Assembly: GCF_011601265.1 (NCBI RefSeq)
Contig: NZ_JAAOLX010000001.1
Location: 62,001 to 126,000 of the forward strand
DNA: 64,000 nt
Direction: 5' to 3'
Origin: Iodobacter violaceini
GTDB lineage: Bacteria > Pseudomonadota > Gammaproteobacteria > Burkholderiales > Chitinibacteraceae
Shown here: positions 35,783-45,086 of the stretch, one piece after another
How positions within the stretch are numbered: position 1 is the stretch's first letter
Layout: every line of letters begins with the position of its first letter
Notes under the pieces: generated by a model
What the model was told of the DNA's origin: nothing
The model's database searches: none
The model's input: the letters and a program-made list of their open reading frames with translations, nothing else
Made by a program: the position numbers and the translations under genes

Positions 35783-36155
35783 AGTGCCTGGCGTACTGCC
35801 CAATCCGCAGTACGCCCCCAATCGTCTTGTTTGCAAATTTAATCTTGTATAAAGCAGGCCTTGATGCCTGTAAATAAAACGAATGAATACATATACGTTT
35901 CGCTATAAAGCAACTCAAATAATCCGTTTTTTATCCATCTGACTTTCAGATTGTCATTTTTATGTAAATGTCATTAATTGCCATGGTAATAACACCATCT
36001 GATAAAAGGGCATTGCTAAGGCAATCCCCAGTAGCTGCTTAAACCCTTTCCATTTTATTCTCGGGCATTGGCCTTATTTCCCCTCAACGCCCGTTTCAGG
36101 AAATTCAATTGCCATTCCTGACGAGCAGCGAGAATAAAACAGTAAAGGAAACACG
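35783..36155. other. Leader region before sstT
   Basis: No gene is seen. A small hairpin ATTGC-TAAG-GCAAT (36012-36025) and a long-range pair TTTTATTCTCG (36053-36063) with CGAGAATAAAA (36129-36139), which ends close to the sstT Shine-Dalgarno sequence, suggest a structured leader. Confidence 0.4.
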
Positions 36156-37397
36156 ATGCAGCAGACACAAAATCCGCTACTCAGGCTATTAAACCGCAGC
36201 AGCCTGGTCAGCCAGATTATGATTGGCCTGATCGCGGGTATTGCACTGGCTTTATTTTTTCCTGCGGCAGCCAAGTCAGCAGGTTTATTGGGCAGCTTAT
36301 TTGTCAGCGCCTTAAAAGCGGTTGCCCCCATCCTGGTTTTTGTTTTGGTAGCGGCTTCTATTGCTAACCATAAACCCAGCCAAAAATCGAATATGCGGCC
36401 CATTCTGGTTCTGTATTTATTTGGCACATTTGCTGCGGCCGTCGTGGCTGTAGCGGCCAGTTTTTTGTTCCCGTCCACGCTGATTCTGGTCAAGCACGCA
36501 AGCGACATCACCCCGCCCAGCGGCATTGTGGAAGTACTGCGCAGCCTTTTACTGAGTGTGGTTGATAACCCGGTAAAAGCGCTGATGAATGCCAACTTTA
36601 TCGGCATTCTGGCCTGGGCCATTGCCCTTGGTGTAGCCATGCGCCACGCCAATGAAACGACCAAAACGGTGGTCAGCGATTTATCCGGTGGCGTATCGGT
36701 GATTGTAGGTGTGGTCATTCGCTTTGCACCGCTGGGTATTTTTGGCCTGGTTGCTTCAACGATTGCCGAAACCGGTATCGAATCTTTACTGAACTACGCC
36801 CACCTTTTACTGGTGCTGATCGGCTGCATGCTGTTTGTTGCTCTGATCATGAACCCGGCGATTGTGTTTTGGAAGCTGCGCCGCAATCCTTATCCGCTGG
36901 TTTTTGCCTGCCTGCGTGAAAGCGGCGTAACCGCCTTTTTTACCCGCAGCTCTGCGGCAAATATCCCCGTCAATATGGCCTTATGTAAAAAGCTGGGGCT
37001 GAAAGAAGAGGATTACTCGGTGTCGATTCCGCTGGGCGCAACCATCAATATGGCCGGTGCAGCAATTACCATTTCAGTGCTGACCCTGGCTGCCGTGCAT
37101 ACTCTGGGCATCCAGGTTGATTTGCCTACTGCTCTGCTCTTAAGTGTGGTTTCCGCCATCTGTGCCTGCGGAGCTTCTGGTGTAGCCGGTGGCTCGCTGC
37201 TGCTGATTCCTATGGCATGCAGCTTGTTTGGTATTTCTAATGATCTGGCCATGCAGGTGGTTGCTGTCGGCTTTATTATTGGCGTGCTGCAGGATTCTGC
37301 CGAAACCGCGCTCAATTCATCCACAGACGTACTCTTTACAGCTGCTGCCTGCCAGGCCGCAGAACACAAGTCACAGCTGGCCTTTGCCGGCCGCTGA
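36156..37397 (+). CDS. sstT: Serine/threonine:Na+ symporter
   Basis: A 413-residue inner-membrane transporter of the dicarboxylate/amino acid:cation symporter family, nearly the length of E. coli SstT (414). It has about eight to nine helices and the family motifs '[13 protein letters not shown]' and '[17 protein letters not shown]', where sodium and serine bind, plus '[16 protein letters not shown]' near the C-terminus. It imports serine and threonine with sodium. AAGGA precedes the ATG. It is monocistronic, closed by the terminator at 37421. Confidence 0.96.
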   Translation: MQQTQNPLLRLLNRSSLVSQIMIGLIAGIALALFFPAAAKSAGLLGSLFVSALKAVAPILVFVLVAASIANHKPSQKSNMRPILVLYLFGTFAAAVVAVAASFLFPSTLILVKHASDITPPSGIVEVLRSLLLSVVDNPVKALMNANFIGILAWAIALGVAMRHANETTKTVVSDLSGGVSVIVGVVIRFAPLGIFGLVASTIAETGIESLLNYAHLLLVLIGCMLFVALIMNPAIVFWKLRRNPYPLVFACLRESGVTAFFTRSSAANIPVNMALCKKLGLKEEDYSVSIPLGATINMAGAAITISVLTLAAVHTLGIQVDLPTALLLSVVSAICACGASGVAGGSLLLIPMACSLFGISNDLAMQVVAVGFIIGVLQDSAETALNSSTDVLFTAAACQAAEHKSQLAFAGR

Positions 37398-37420
37398 ATA
37401 CTTGCTGGCATATATAGTAA

Positions 37421-37449
37421 AAAGCGCAGCCTGGGCTGCGCTTTTTTTT
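37421..37449 (+). terminator. Terminator of sstT
   Basis: AGCGCAGC and GCTGCGCT form the stem, followed by eight T. Confidence 0.93.
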
Positions 37450-37615
37450 CCGCCACGGCAGGATAAAAAACCTGCCCCTCTTCGTGCAGCACTTCAGGCC
37501 TGCTCCGTATCTGATGGACATCCCGCCCGGCCTGCCCATTTCACTCACTGGGGAAAATACCCTTTCCTTTGCAATAAAGATGCTGCGATAATTAGTTGAT
37601 CAGTCAATCATTGAT

Positions 37616-39166
37616 ATGTCTACTATGTTGAAACAGAATACCGTACGTACCTTCCGCCAGTCCCTGCTGGCCATGCTGGGCATATGCTTTGTGATTATGA
37701 TGGTAGCGCTTGATCAAACCATTGTAGCCACCGCCCTGCCGACGATCGTGGCCGAGCTGCATGGCTTTGAGCTGTATGCATGGGTATCCACCGCCTATTT
37801 GCTGGCATCAGTGGTTACCATTCCTATTTTTGGCCGCTTAGGCGATTACTACGGGCGCAAGCCTTTTGTGGTAGTTGCTATTGTGACGTTCACGCTGGCA
37901 TCGGTGCTGTGCGGCATGGCCAATAACATGCTGCTGCTGGTGTTAGCCCGTGCACTACAGGGCATAGGCGGCGGGATGCTGGTCGGCACCGCTTTTGCGT
38001 GTATTCCCGATTTATTCCCCGACAGCAAAGTGCGCTTGCAATGGCAGGTGATGCTGAGCGCCGCCTTCGGGATTGCCAACGCCATTGGCCCAAGTATTGG
38101 CGGGCTGCTCACCCACTATGTCAGCTGGCGTGCCGTGTTCTTTGTAAATATCCCGGTTGGCTTATTGAGTGTGATTTTTGTAAGCCGCTTTCTGCCACGC
38201 TTAAAGCCCAAGCACGATACAAAAATCCGCCTTGACTGGCTGGGCGCGCTGCTGATTACGCTTTTTTTAGGCAGCTTGCAGTTGTCCGTAGAATGGCTGC
38301 CGGAGCAGGGGCTGAGCGTGCCGGTGATCAGCGTCTTGCTCACATGCCTGATCGCAGGCTTTTTGGCATGGAAACAGGAAGCCAATAATGAGCACGCCAT
38401 GCTGCCCTTCGCCCTTTTCAGAGACCCCGCCCTTGCTGCGTTATTCAGGCTGTCGCTCCTGATGGGCTTTACCATGTTTGCGATCTTGTCTTATGCCCCG
38501 CTTCTTTTACAAGGTGGTTTTCATTTGTCGGCCAGCCAGGCCGGGATGTTGATTACGCCGCTGGTGGTTTGCATTACTTTTGCCAGCATTCTAAACGGGC
38601 GGATTGTGCACCACCTGCCACGGCCCGAAGCCATGCTCTATCTGGGCTTTGGTCTGCTGCTGGTTTGCGTGACGGGCATGATGAATATCAACCCGCACAC
38701 TTCGCACCCTCTCATTATCAGCCTGATGGTATCTGGCGGCCTGGGGCTGGGCTTTATCATGCCCAACCTCACTATTTTTGTGCAGGAAACCTGCCCGCGC
38801 AAAGACCTGGGCATCAGCACCGCGCTGCTGCAATCGCTGCGAATGATCGGCGGGATGCTCAGCACCGCACTGGTTGGCTCAATCTTAAGCTGGCGCTATG
38901 GACACGATATTAATCAGCAGTTTGCAAGGCCAGTGGCCAGCCTGATAAATGATCCGCAAATCCTGGTCAACACCGAAGGCCAGCAGGCCGCCATCTTGCA
39001 AATGAATGCCTTGGGCGAAGATGGTTTGCAACTGATTGAGCAAGCCCGCGCCACACTGAGCCACGCCATTCAGAGCAGCCAGTGGCTGGGCATTGCCGCC
39101 GTACTGTTTGCCTTCTGGTGCCTGCGCCGCCTGCCTGTCATCCAGTTCAAGCCAAGGGGTGCATAA
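37616..39166 (+). CDS. MFS multidrug efflux transporter, DHA2 (14-helix) type
   Basis: A 516-residue inner-membrane drug:proton antiporter of the EmrB/QacA family. Motif C-type and DHA2 features are visible: 'VALDQTIVATALPTIVAEL' in helix 1, 'GRLGDYYGRKP' in loop 2-3 and 'RALQGIGGG' in helix 4. It is followed, with a one-base overlap, by a MarR repressor gene, the usual pairing for inducible efflux. No membrane-fusion partner (EmrA) is present, so it probably exports into the periplasm alone. A second ATG lies three codons in. Confidence 0.93.
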   Translation: MSTMLKQNTVRTFRQSLLAMLGICFVIMMVALDQTIVATALPTIVAELHGFELYAWVSTAYLLASVVTIPIFGRLGDYYGRKPFVVVAIVTFTLASVLCGMANNMLLLVLARALQGIGGGMLVGTAFACIPDLFPDSKVRLQWQVMLSAAFGIANAIGPSIGGLLTHYVSWRAVFFVNIPVGLLSVIFVSRFLPRLKPKHDTKIRLDWLGALLITLFLGSLQLSVEWLPEQGLSVPVISVLLTCLIAGFLAWKQEANNEHAMLPFALFRDPALAALFRLSLLMGFTMFAILSYAPLLLQGGFHLSASQAGMLITPLVVCITFASILNGRIVHHLPRPEAMLYLGFGLLLVCVTGMMNINPHTSHPLIISLMVSGGLGLGFIMPNLTIFVQETCPRKDLGISTALLQSLRMIGGMLSTALVGSILSWRYGHDINQQFARPVASLINDPQILVNTEGQQAAILQMNALGEDGLQLIEQARATLSHAIQSSQWLGIAAVLFAFWCLRRLPVIQFKPRGA

Positions 39167-39609
39167 TGACGCCGCACGAAGCCGAACAACTCAAAGTATT
39201 ACAACAACTGGGCCGCAGCTATCGCAGCATGCTGGGTGCATTTGAATTATCCGTAGGCCAGGGGCTAACCCGCTGGCGCATTTTGAATCAGCTTTATAAA
39301 GAAACCCAATGCTCGCAAAAATCGCTGATTCAACAACTGAAAATGGACCCCGGCTCACTGACCCGCTTGCTTAAAGCGATGGAAAAAGAAGGCTTAATCC
39401 AGCGCAGCAACGATCCGCAGGACAACCGCCTCAGCAACGTCACCCTCACCCAGCAAGGCTGCGCCGAAGTAAACCAGGCCCTGCCCAAACGCAGCGAATT
39501 TTTAAAGGTGATACTGGAAGAATTTAACGACGAAGAATTGCGGGTTTTTCAGGGCATGCTGAATAAATTAGAGCGGGGCTGTGAAAAGGCAGGGTTAAAG
39601 GATGTGTAA
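39166..39609 (+). CDS. MarR family transcriptional regulator
   Basis: A 147-residue winged-helix repressor. The DNA-recognition region is 'SLIQQLKMDPGSLTRLLKAMEKEGLI' (written here as two parts: helix 'SLIQQLKMD' and recognition helix 'SLTRLLKAMEKEGLI'), followed by the wing 'NDPQDNRLSNVTLT'. The start at 39166 shares its A with the stop codon of the pump gene (TAATG) and has AAGGGG upstream; the longer frame from 39082 lies inside the pump gene. It probably represses the pump and itself, with a candidate operator in the repeated TTGAT motifs at 37594-37615. Confidence 0.93.
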   Translation: MTPHEAEQLKVLQQLGRSYRSMLGAFELSVGQGLTRWRILNQLYKETQCSQKSLIQQLKMDPGSLTRLLKAMEKEGLIQRSNDPQDNRLSNVTLTQQGCAEVNQALPKRSEFLKVILEEFNDEELRVFQGMLNKLERGCEKAGLKDV

Positions 39610-39654
39610 AATACACGTTTCAAAATAAGATCTGCTGTTCCACTGAGCTGCACC

Positions 39655-39749
39655 TTAAACCACAGAATAAAGCGAGGATACAGAGAAAACCCATCTGGCC
39701 TCGCTTCTCTCCGTGAAACCCTGTGCTGTCTGCATCCTCTGTGGTTCAA
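39655..39749. repeat. Dispersed ACCACrGAG palindrome, copy B
   Basis: AAACCACAGAATAAAGCGAG at the left and a CTCTGTGGTTCA end at the right, with CAGAG/CTCCGTG segments between. Lies between the convergent MarR and MalY genes. Confidence 0.65.
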
Positions 39750-39793
39750 AGCTCAGCCCCCGATCAAGGCGAAAAACCTTGCCTGCATATCAC

Positions 39794-40921
39794 TTAACGC
39801 AGCGATTCAATCCGCTTTAAAGCCGCTTTCAGCGTCACAGCCGGGCAGCCGAAGTTGAGTCGTACAAAGCCGGGAAGGCCAAAGTCACGGCCATCTGACA
39901 GGCCCACACCCAGCGCTTCAAAATGCGGCAAGGGGTTGACCGGGTCCAGCGCTCTGGCATCGATCCACGCCAGATATGTTGCCTCGGGCAGGGTCATTTT
40001 TAAGCGCTCAGAGCCAGTAAACCAATCCAGTAAAATATCCCGGTTTGCCCGCAAAGTGGCAATCAGCTCAGCATGCCAGATGCCATCATCGCGGTAGGCG
40101 GCTTCGGCTGCAGTAAAGGCCAGCAAATTCACTGATGGTACGATACCGGCCATTTGCTTTTGAAAGCGGGCACGCAATGCCGGATCAGGAATAACCGCCA
40201 GCGAGCAGCCAAGGCCAGCGATATTCCATGTTTTGGATGGCGCAAGCAGGGTAATGGTTTGTGCGGCAAAGCTGGGATCAAGCGCGGCCAGAGGCTGATG
40301 CTTCAGGCCTTCCGCCAGCAGTAAATCACAATGAATATCGTCTGAGCAGATGATTAAATCGTGACGGCGGGCAATGGCAATCAGCCGGGTCAGTTCTGCC
40401 GTATTCCAGGCCCGACCCACCGGATTATGCGGATGGCACAGCAGCAATAGCTTGGTTTTAGGCGTGATCGCCGCTTCCAGTGCGGCAAAATCCCATTCCC
40501 ATGCATCATTTTTTTGCTGCAAGGGCACGGTCAGCAGGCTGCGGCCGGACAGGCCCGGTGCACGTAAAAAGGGCGGGTAGATAGGCGTGGCGGTCAGTAC
40601 TTCATCACCCGCCTCGCCCACCGTGCGGCAAGCCAGATTTAAACCCTGCACCAGGCCCGGCAACCAGACAATCCAGCTGGCGTCGATATGCCAGCCATAA
40701 TGCTGCACTGAGTAAGCCTGCACCGCCTCCACCAGGCTGTCCGGTGCATCGGTATAACCAAACACGCCATGCGCCACGCGCTCTTGCAAGGCCGCCATAA
40801 TGGAAACGGGGCTGGCGAAATCCATATCGGCCACCCACATCGGCAGGATGTCTTGCCCTGCGTATTTATTCCATTTCTGGCTGGATGTTGCGCTGCGATC
40901 GATGGGTGTTTGGAAATCCAT
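39794..40921 (-). CDS. MalY/PatB-type cystathionine beta-lyase
   Basis: A 375-residue class I PLP enzyme. The cofactor lysine is K230 in 'LAPSKTWNIAGL', and 'CHPHNPVGRAW' and 'SDDIHCDLL' are the typical substrate and cofactor segments of the MalY/PatB group. These C-S lyases split cystathionine to homocysteine, pyruvate and ammonia and also act on cysteine and other thioethers. It is the last gene of the sulfur amino acid set, 101 bases after the CGS/CGL-type gene. Whether methionine synthesis or cysteine desulfhydration is its main job is unclear. Confidence 0.9.
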   Translation of the reverse strand: MDFQTPIDRSATSSQKWNKYAGQDILPMWVADMDFASPVSIMAALQERVAHGVFGYTDAPDSLVEAVQAYSVQHYGWHIDASWIVWLPGLVQGLNLACRTVGEAGDEVLTATPIYPPFLRAPGLSGRSLLTVPLQQKNDAWEWDFAALEAAITPKTKLLLLCHPHNPVGRAWNTAELTRLIAIARRHDLIICSDDIHCDLLLAEGLKHQPLAALDPSFAAQTITLLAPSKTWNIAGLGCSLAVIPDPALRARFQKQMAGIVPSVNLLAFTAAEAAYRDDGIWHAELIATLRANRDILLDWFTGSERLKMTLPEATYLAWIDARALDPVNPLPHFEALGVGLSDGRDFGLPGFVRLNFGCPAVTLKAALKRIESLR

Positions 40922-41022
40922 GACAAAATCCTTTAACTAAATAGTAAGCAAAGGATAACTGTTTAAGATGGCGCATGGTAGGCACAGATCTTCATAAGAC
41001 CGTGCCCGCCAGGAATATCAGC

Positions 41023-42168
41023 TTACGCGGCCAGTGCTTGTTCTAAATCAGCCAGCAAATCTTCAAGGCCTTCAATCCCCACCGACAGGCGAATCAGATT
41101 ATCGCTGATGCCCAATTTTGCGCGGCGCTCTGGCGGCACCGAAGCATGCGTCATCCGCACAGGCTGGCTGATCAGGCTTTCTACACCACCCAGGCTTTCT
41201 GCCAGAGTAAACAGCCTGGTCTGCGTCAGCACCTGATGCACATCAGCGTCATCGCCTTTCAGATAAAACGACACCACCCCGCCGCCGCCAGCCATTTGCG
41301 CTTTGGCCAGCGCATATTGCGGATGGCTTTCAAGATATGGATATAAAACGCGCTCAACACGCGGATGCTGCTCCAGCCACTGAGCGATGTGCAGGGCATT
41401 ATGATTATGCCGCTCCATACGAATCGCCAGCGTACGAATGCCCCGCAGCGCTAAAAAGCTTTGAAACGGATCGAGCACCGCGCCGGTGGCGTTTTGCAAA
41501 AAGCCCAGCTGCTCAGCCAGCCCGCTGTTCTCACCCACCACCACCGCACCGGCGATCACGTCAGAATGACCATTTAAATATTTGGTTGCCGAATGCAGCA
41601 CGATATCAACACCATGCTCCAGCGGGCGCTGCAAAGCGGGGGACGCAAAAGTATTGTCAGCCACGGTAAGCAGACTATGCGCCCTGGCAATCGCTACGAT
41701 GGCGCTTAAATCACTCAGGCGGTTCAGTGGATTGGACGGAGTTTCAATCCAGATCATTTTGGTTTCTGGCTTGATGGCCGCTTGCAGCGCTTCTAAGTCG
41801 CCGGTTGGCACATAAGTGACCGTCAGCCCTGAAGTGCGCTGTTTTACTTTTTCAAATAAACGCCCGCTGCCACCGTATAAATCATCCACCGCCACTAAAT
41901 GGCTATTTACAGGCAACAGCTCCAATACCGTGGCAATGGCTGCCATGCCAGATGCAAAAGCATAGCCGCGCGTGCCGCCTTCCAAAGCAGCAATGGCCAC
42001 TTCAAAAGCATCACGGCTTGGATTGCCGGAGCGCGAATATTCATACTGCCCCGGCTGGCCAGGGGATGGCTGGCGGAATGTGGATGAAGCATAAATCGGG
42101 GTATTAATCGCACCCAGTGGATCGCGATGCAGGCCGCTGGTAACGGCAAGCGTTTCAAATGTGCTCAT
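41023..42168 (-). CDS. Trans-sulfuration PLP enzyme (cystathionine gamma-synthase/lyase type)
   Basis: A 381-residue member of the Cys/Met metabolism PLP family. The cofactor lysine is K196 in 'HSATKYLNGHSDVIAG', and 'YEYSRSGNPSRDAFE' and 'LAESLGGVESL' are family signatures. Cystathionine gamma-synthase (MetB) and gamma-lyase are difficult to separate by eye. The gene directly upstream is a cystathionine beta-synthase, a pairing known from reverse transsulfuration (mccAB), which favours a gamma-lyase making cysteine. The MalY-type enzyme downstream fits the forward route instead. Named only to family. Confidence 0.9.
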   Translation of the reverse strand: MSTFETLAVTSGLHRDPLGAINTPIYASSTFRQPSPGQPGQYEYSRSGNPSRDAFEVAIAALEGGTRGYAFASGMAAIATVLELLPVNSHLVAVDDLYGGSGRLFEKVKQRTSGLTVTYVPTGDLEALQAAIKPETKMIWIETPSNPLNRLSDLSAIVAIARAHSLLTVADNTFASPALQRPLEHGVDIVLHSATKYLNGHSDVIAGAVVVGENSGLAEQLGFLQNATGAVLDPFQSFLALRGIRTLAIRMERHNHNALHIAQWLEQHPRVERVLYPYLESHPQYALAKAQMAGGGGVVSFYLKGDDADVHQVLTQTRLFTLAESLGGVESLISQPVRMTHASVPPERRAKLGISDNLIRLSVGIEGLEDLLADLEQALAA

Positions 42169-42261
42169 GGGATGGCTCCGGGGTGTTAGTTTTTAAGTTC
42201 ATAGAGAGGTGTACTGCGCATGGCACTCATCGCACGTGGTGCTTCATGTACACAGTGCTGC

Positions 42262-43638
42262 TTAAGCTGCTTCACTCACAAATTTCTTGCGCCAGAAGGC
42301 CAGCAAATCACTTTGGGTAATCAGGCCGTAAAAGATTTTCTTATCCGCAATCACAGCGATTTTGTCGTCATTAAAGACCTGCAATAAATCGCGCAAGGAT
42401 GTATCAGGGGCCAGGGTTTTAACATTGCTGCTCATGGCAGCGCGCACCGGCATGGCAAATTGCTGGGGCTCGCCGTGTACAGACAATAACAAATCCCACT
42501 CGTCGATAATACCTACAATTTCGCCGTTTTCCAGCACTGGCATTTGCGATACATCGTTGCTGCGCATACGCTGCCATGCTTGGGAAAGCGGCTCGTCCGG
42601 GTCGGCAATCAAGGTGGCACCGCTGGCGTGCGGGCGGCTGATCAGATCGGCCAGATTGCCCGTTTTTGTATGCTCGATCATGCCCTGATCGATCATCCAG
42701 TGATCGTTATACATTTTGCTTAAGTATTTATTGCCGCTGTCACCAATAAAAGTCACCACACGTTTAGGCGTGGTTTGCTCGCGGCAATAGCGCAGTGCTG
42801 CGGCCAGCAGGGTGCCGGAAGATGCTCCTGCAAATAAGCCTTCAGCCTGCAGCAGAGCACGGCCGGTTTCAAAGCTTTCTTTATCGCTGATCCGGTAGCT
42901 GCGTTTGATTGAGCCGCCTTCAAATTGTGGCGGTACAAAATCTTCACCTATGCCTTCCACCAGCCAGCTGCCTGCCGTACCAAATGCACCGGTTTCTACA
43001 TAATCGGCCAGAATCGAGCCAACCGGATCGGCCAGCACAAACTCAGTTTGCGGGGAAACTTTGGCAAAAAAACGCGACAGCCCGGTTAAAGTGCCACTGG
43101 AGCCCACACCCACCACGACCGCATCTACTTTTTCTTCTAGCTGACGCCAGATTTCCGGCCCTGTGGTTGTTTCATGCGCGGCAGGGTTGGCGGGATTACT
43201 GAACTGATCAATATAAAACGCACCGGGAATCGCTTGCGCCACGCGGCGGGCTTTATCCTGATAATAATCAGGGTGGCCCTTGCCCACATCAGAGCGGGTC
43301 AGGATCACTTCTGCACCCAGCGCCTGCAGGTTCAGCACTTTTTCACGGCTCATTTTATCGGGTACCACCAGCACGGTGCGGTAGCCCTTACGCCCCGCCA
43401 CCAGAGCCAGCCCCAGGCCGGTATTACCTGCCGTGGCTTCAACAATCGTGCCGCCGGGCTTGAGCTGCCCGTTTTGCTCGGCCGCTTCTATCATCGAAAG
43501 CGCAATACGATCTTTGATCGAGCCCCCTGGATTTTGGTTTTCCAGCTTAAGAAACAGACGGCACAAGCCCGTATCAAGCTGGGTAATTTCAACCACAGGG
43601 GTATTACCGATCAAGGATAAGATGGATGCAGAACTCAT
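42262..43638 (-). CDS. Cystathionine beta-synthase with CBS-domain pair
   Basis: A 458-residue fold-type II PLP enzyme that joins serine (or O-acetylserine) and homocysteine to cystathionine. PLP lysine K42 is in 'NPGGSIKDR', the substrate loop is 'EATAGNTGLGLA' and the phosphate loop is 'GVGSSGTLTG'. Residues about 330-455 are two CBS motifs, normally a nucleotide or SAM-sensing module. There is no N-terminal heme segment, as usual in bacteria. The gene begins ten bases after the oxygenase gene, so they share a transcript. Confidence 0.93.
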   Translation of the reverse strand: MSSASILSLIGNTPVVEITQLDTGLCRLFLKLENQNPGGSIKDRIALSMIEAAEQNGQLKPGGTIVEATAGNTGLGLALVAGRKGYRTVLVVPDKMSREKVLNLQALGAEVILTRSDVGKGHPDYYQDKARRVAQAIPGAFYIDQFSNPANPAAHETTTGPEIWRQLEEKVDAVVVGVGSSGTLTGLSRFFAKVSPQTEFVLADPVGSILADYVETGAFGTAGSWLVEGIGEDFVPPQFEGGSIKRSYRISDKESFETGRALLQAEGLFAGASSGTLLAAALRYCREQTTPKRVVTFIGDSGNKYLSKMYNDHWMIDQGMIEHTKTGNLADLISRPHASGATLIADPDEPLSQAWQRMRSNDVSQMPVLENGEIVGIIDEWDLLLSVHGEPQQFAMPVRAAMSSNVKTLAPDTSLRDLLQVFNDDKIAVIADKKIFYGLITQSDLLAFWRKKFVSEAA

Positions 43639-43648
43639 AAATACTCAC

Positions 43649-44668
43649 TTAATAAACAGGAGCCACAGGCTGAGAAGCAAATGACGTATCAGAATAATGC
43701 CGTGCTGCCACATCTGGATGCGAGCGCATACGGCCTTTTAAAACATTTTCACCAACATGGCTAAAGAGCGGATTGGCCGGATCGCTTGCCTCGCCCTGTA
43801 CTTCCTGGGCAAGCGCGGCCGGAAGCTGCAGCTGCGGCACCGTGGCATCCAGCCTTGGCCCCATAAAAAAGGCATAAGACAAACGCTCCACCCCTGCCGG
43901 TGGCGACACCACCCTGTGCACCGTTGCCCTCAGATAGCCATTGGACGACAGCTCTAACAGCTCGCCAATATTCACCACAAAAGTGCCGGGAACTGGCGGC
44001 GCATCCAGCCAGCCCCCGGCTGTTGCGACTTGCAGGCCGGATTGAGTATCCTGCATCACCAGCGTAAGCAAGCCCGCATCTTTATGTGCCCCCACGCCCT
44101 GCTCTGCCTGCTTTGAGCCAGGGTAGCGAATCATTTTCAGATGCTGAAATGGCTCTCCCCGGTAAAGTGGTGCAAAAATATCAGCAGGCTGGCCCAAAGC
44201 CAGCGCAAAGGCCTGCATTAAACGCTCGCAAATATCACTTAAAGCATCCTGCCAAAGCAGCAGGCCCGGCTTCAGCGCGGGCAGGCTGGCCGGCCATTGA
44301 TTGGGCCCGCGCAAGCGCCGCCATGCGGGCTGCGGATCCAGCGCAGCAAGGCCCTCATTCATAATGTCAAACTGCTCACGCTGATCGGCACGCCCCGCCG
44401 TTAACTCACCGCCAAGGCGGGTATAGCCCCTGAAATGAGGGGAATTAACCATGGCCACGGCTGTTTTTTCTGCGCCACTCAGGGCAAAAAATTGCTCAGC
44501 CAGCAGCAGCATATCCTGCTGGTATTGCAGGCTGAGCCCATGGCCGCGCAGATAAAAAAACCCGTAATCACGCGCTGCAAGGCGCAAATCACGCAAAAAC
44601 GCTTCACGATCAGCGCTGTCAAATAATGCTAAATCCAGTATTGGCAAACTCACACACACCTCACACAC
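43649..44668 (-). CDS. 2-oxoglutarate/Fe(II) oxygenase (isopenicillin N synthase-like)
   Basis: A protein of up to 339 residues with an N-terminal DIOX_N domain and a C-terminal 2OG-FeII_Oxy domain. The iron triad is H195, D197 ('GAHKDAG') and H251 ('ATVHRVVSP'), and the 2-oxoglutarate pair R262-x-S264 is present, so it should be active. The substrate is unknown. It heads an operon with transsulfuration enzymes, hinting at a sulfur-containing or amino acid substrate. The start is uncertain: GTG at 44668 has a distant AAGGA, while a TTG at 44647 has GAGG eight bases upstream. Confidence 0.88.
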   Translation of the reverse strand: MCEVCVSLPILDLALFDSADREAFLRDLRLAARDYGFFYLRGHGLSLQYQQDMLLLAEQFFALSGAEKTAVAMVNSPHFRGYTRLGGELTAGRADQREQFDIMNEGLAALDPQPAWRRLRGPNQWPASLPALKPGLLLWQDALSDICERLMQAFALALGQPADIFAPLYRGEPFQHLKMIRYPGSKQAEQGVGAHKDAGLLTLVMQDTQSGLQVATAGGWLDAPPVPGTFVVNIGELLELSSNGYLRATVHRVVSPPAGVERLSYAFFMGPRLDATVPQLQLPAALAQEVQGEASDPANPLFSHVGENVLKGRMRSHPDVAARHYSDTSFASQPVAPVY

Positions 44669-45086
44669 CCGTTAATCACATTCCTTTTTGGCGATTAAAA
44701 GAGCGTCGACAAGAACATGGCCAAGGCTTAAACATGAGTAACCTCTCAAAGAACATCAGAAAAAAGCTGATTGTCGTAGTTTTTTAGAACAAATAGATCT
44801 ATGTAGCTAGCTTATCCTTTTTTTATATCATTTGGCTATAAAAAATTGATCTGATAGTGCTTCAATGTAGAGCTTCATGCCATACATTCATGACCATGGC
44901 ATCCCATGGCTTGCGTTGTACTTTGCTCATGAAAGGTCTAAAACAAATCATCACTCAATAAAGAAGGCAATGAATAACGCGGATGAATGCTCACCAGCCC
45001 CTGTCAGCCTTCTTTACTCCAGGCTTTCACATGTTTAAACACCTTTTTATCAGCAAGCAGGTGTGCCGTCTTATTTGGATAAAAAA
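44669..45086. other. Divergent intergenic region
   Basis: No gene is seen in 418 bases between the sulfur operon and a binding-protein gene. It should carry both promoters. Repeated CATGGCA/CATGCCA motifs occur near 44877-44910, but no known operator could be assigned. Confidence 0.4.
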
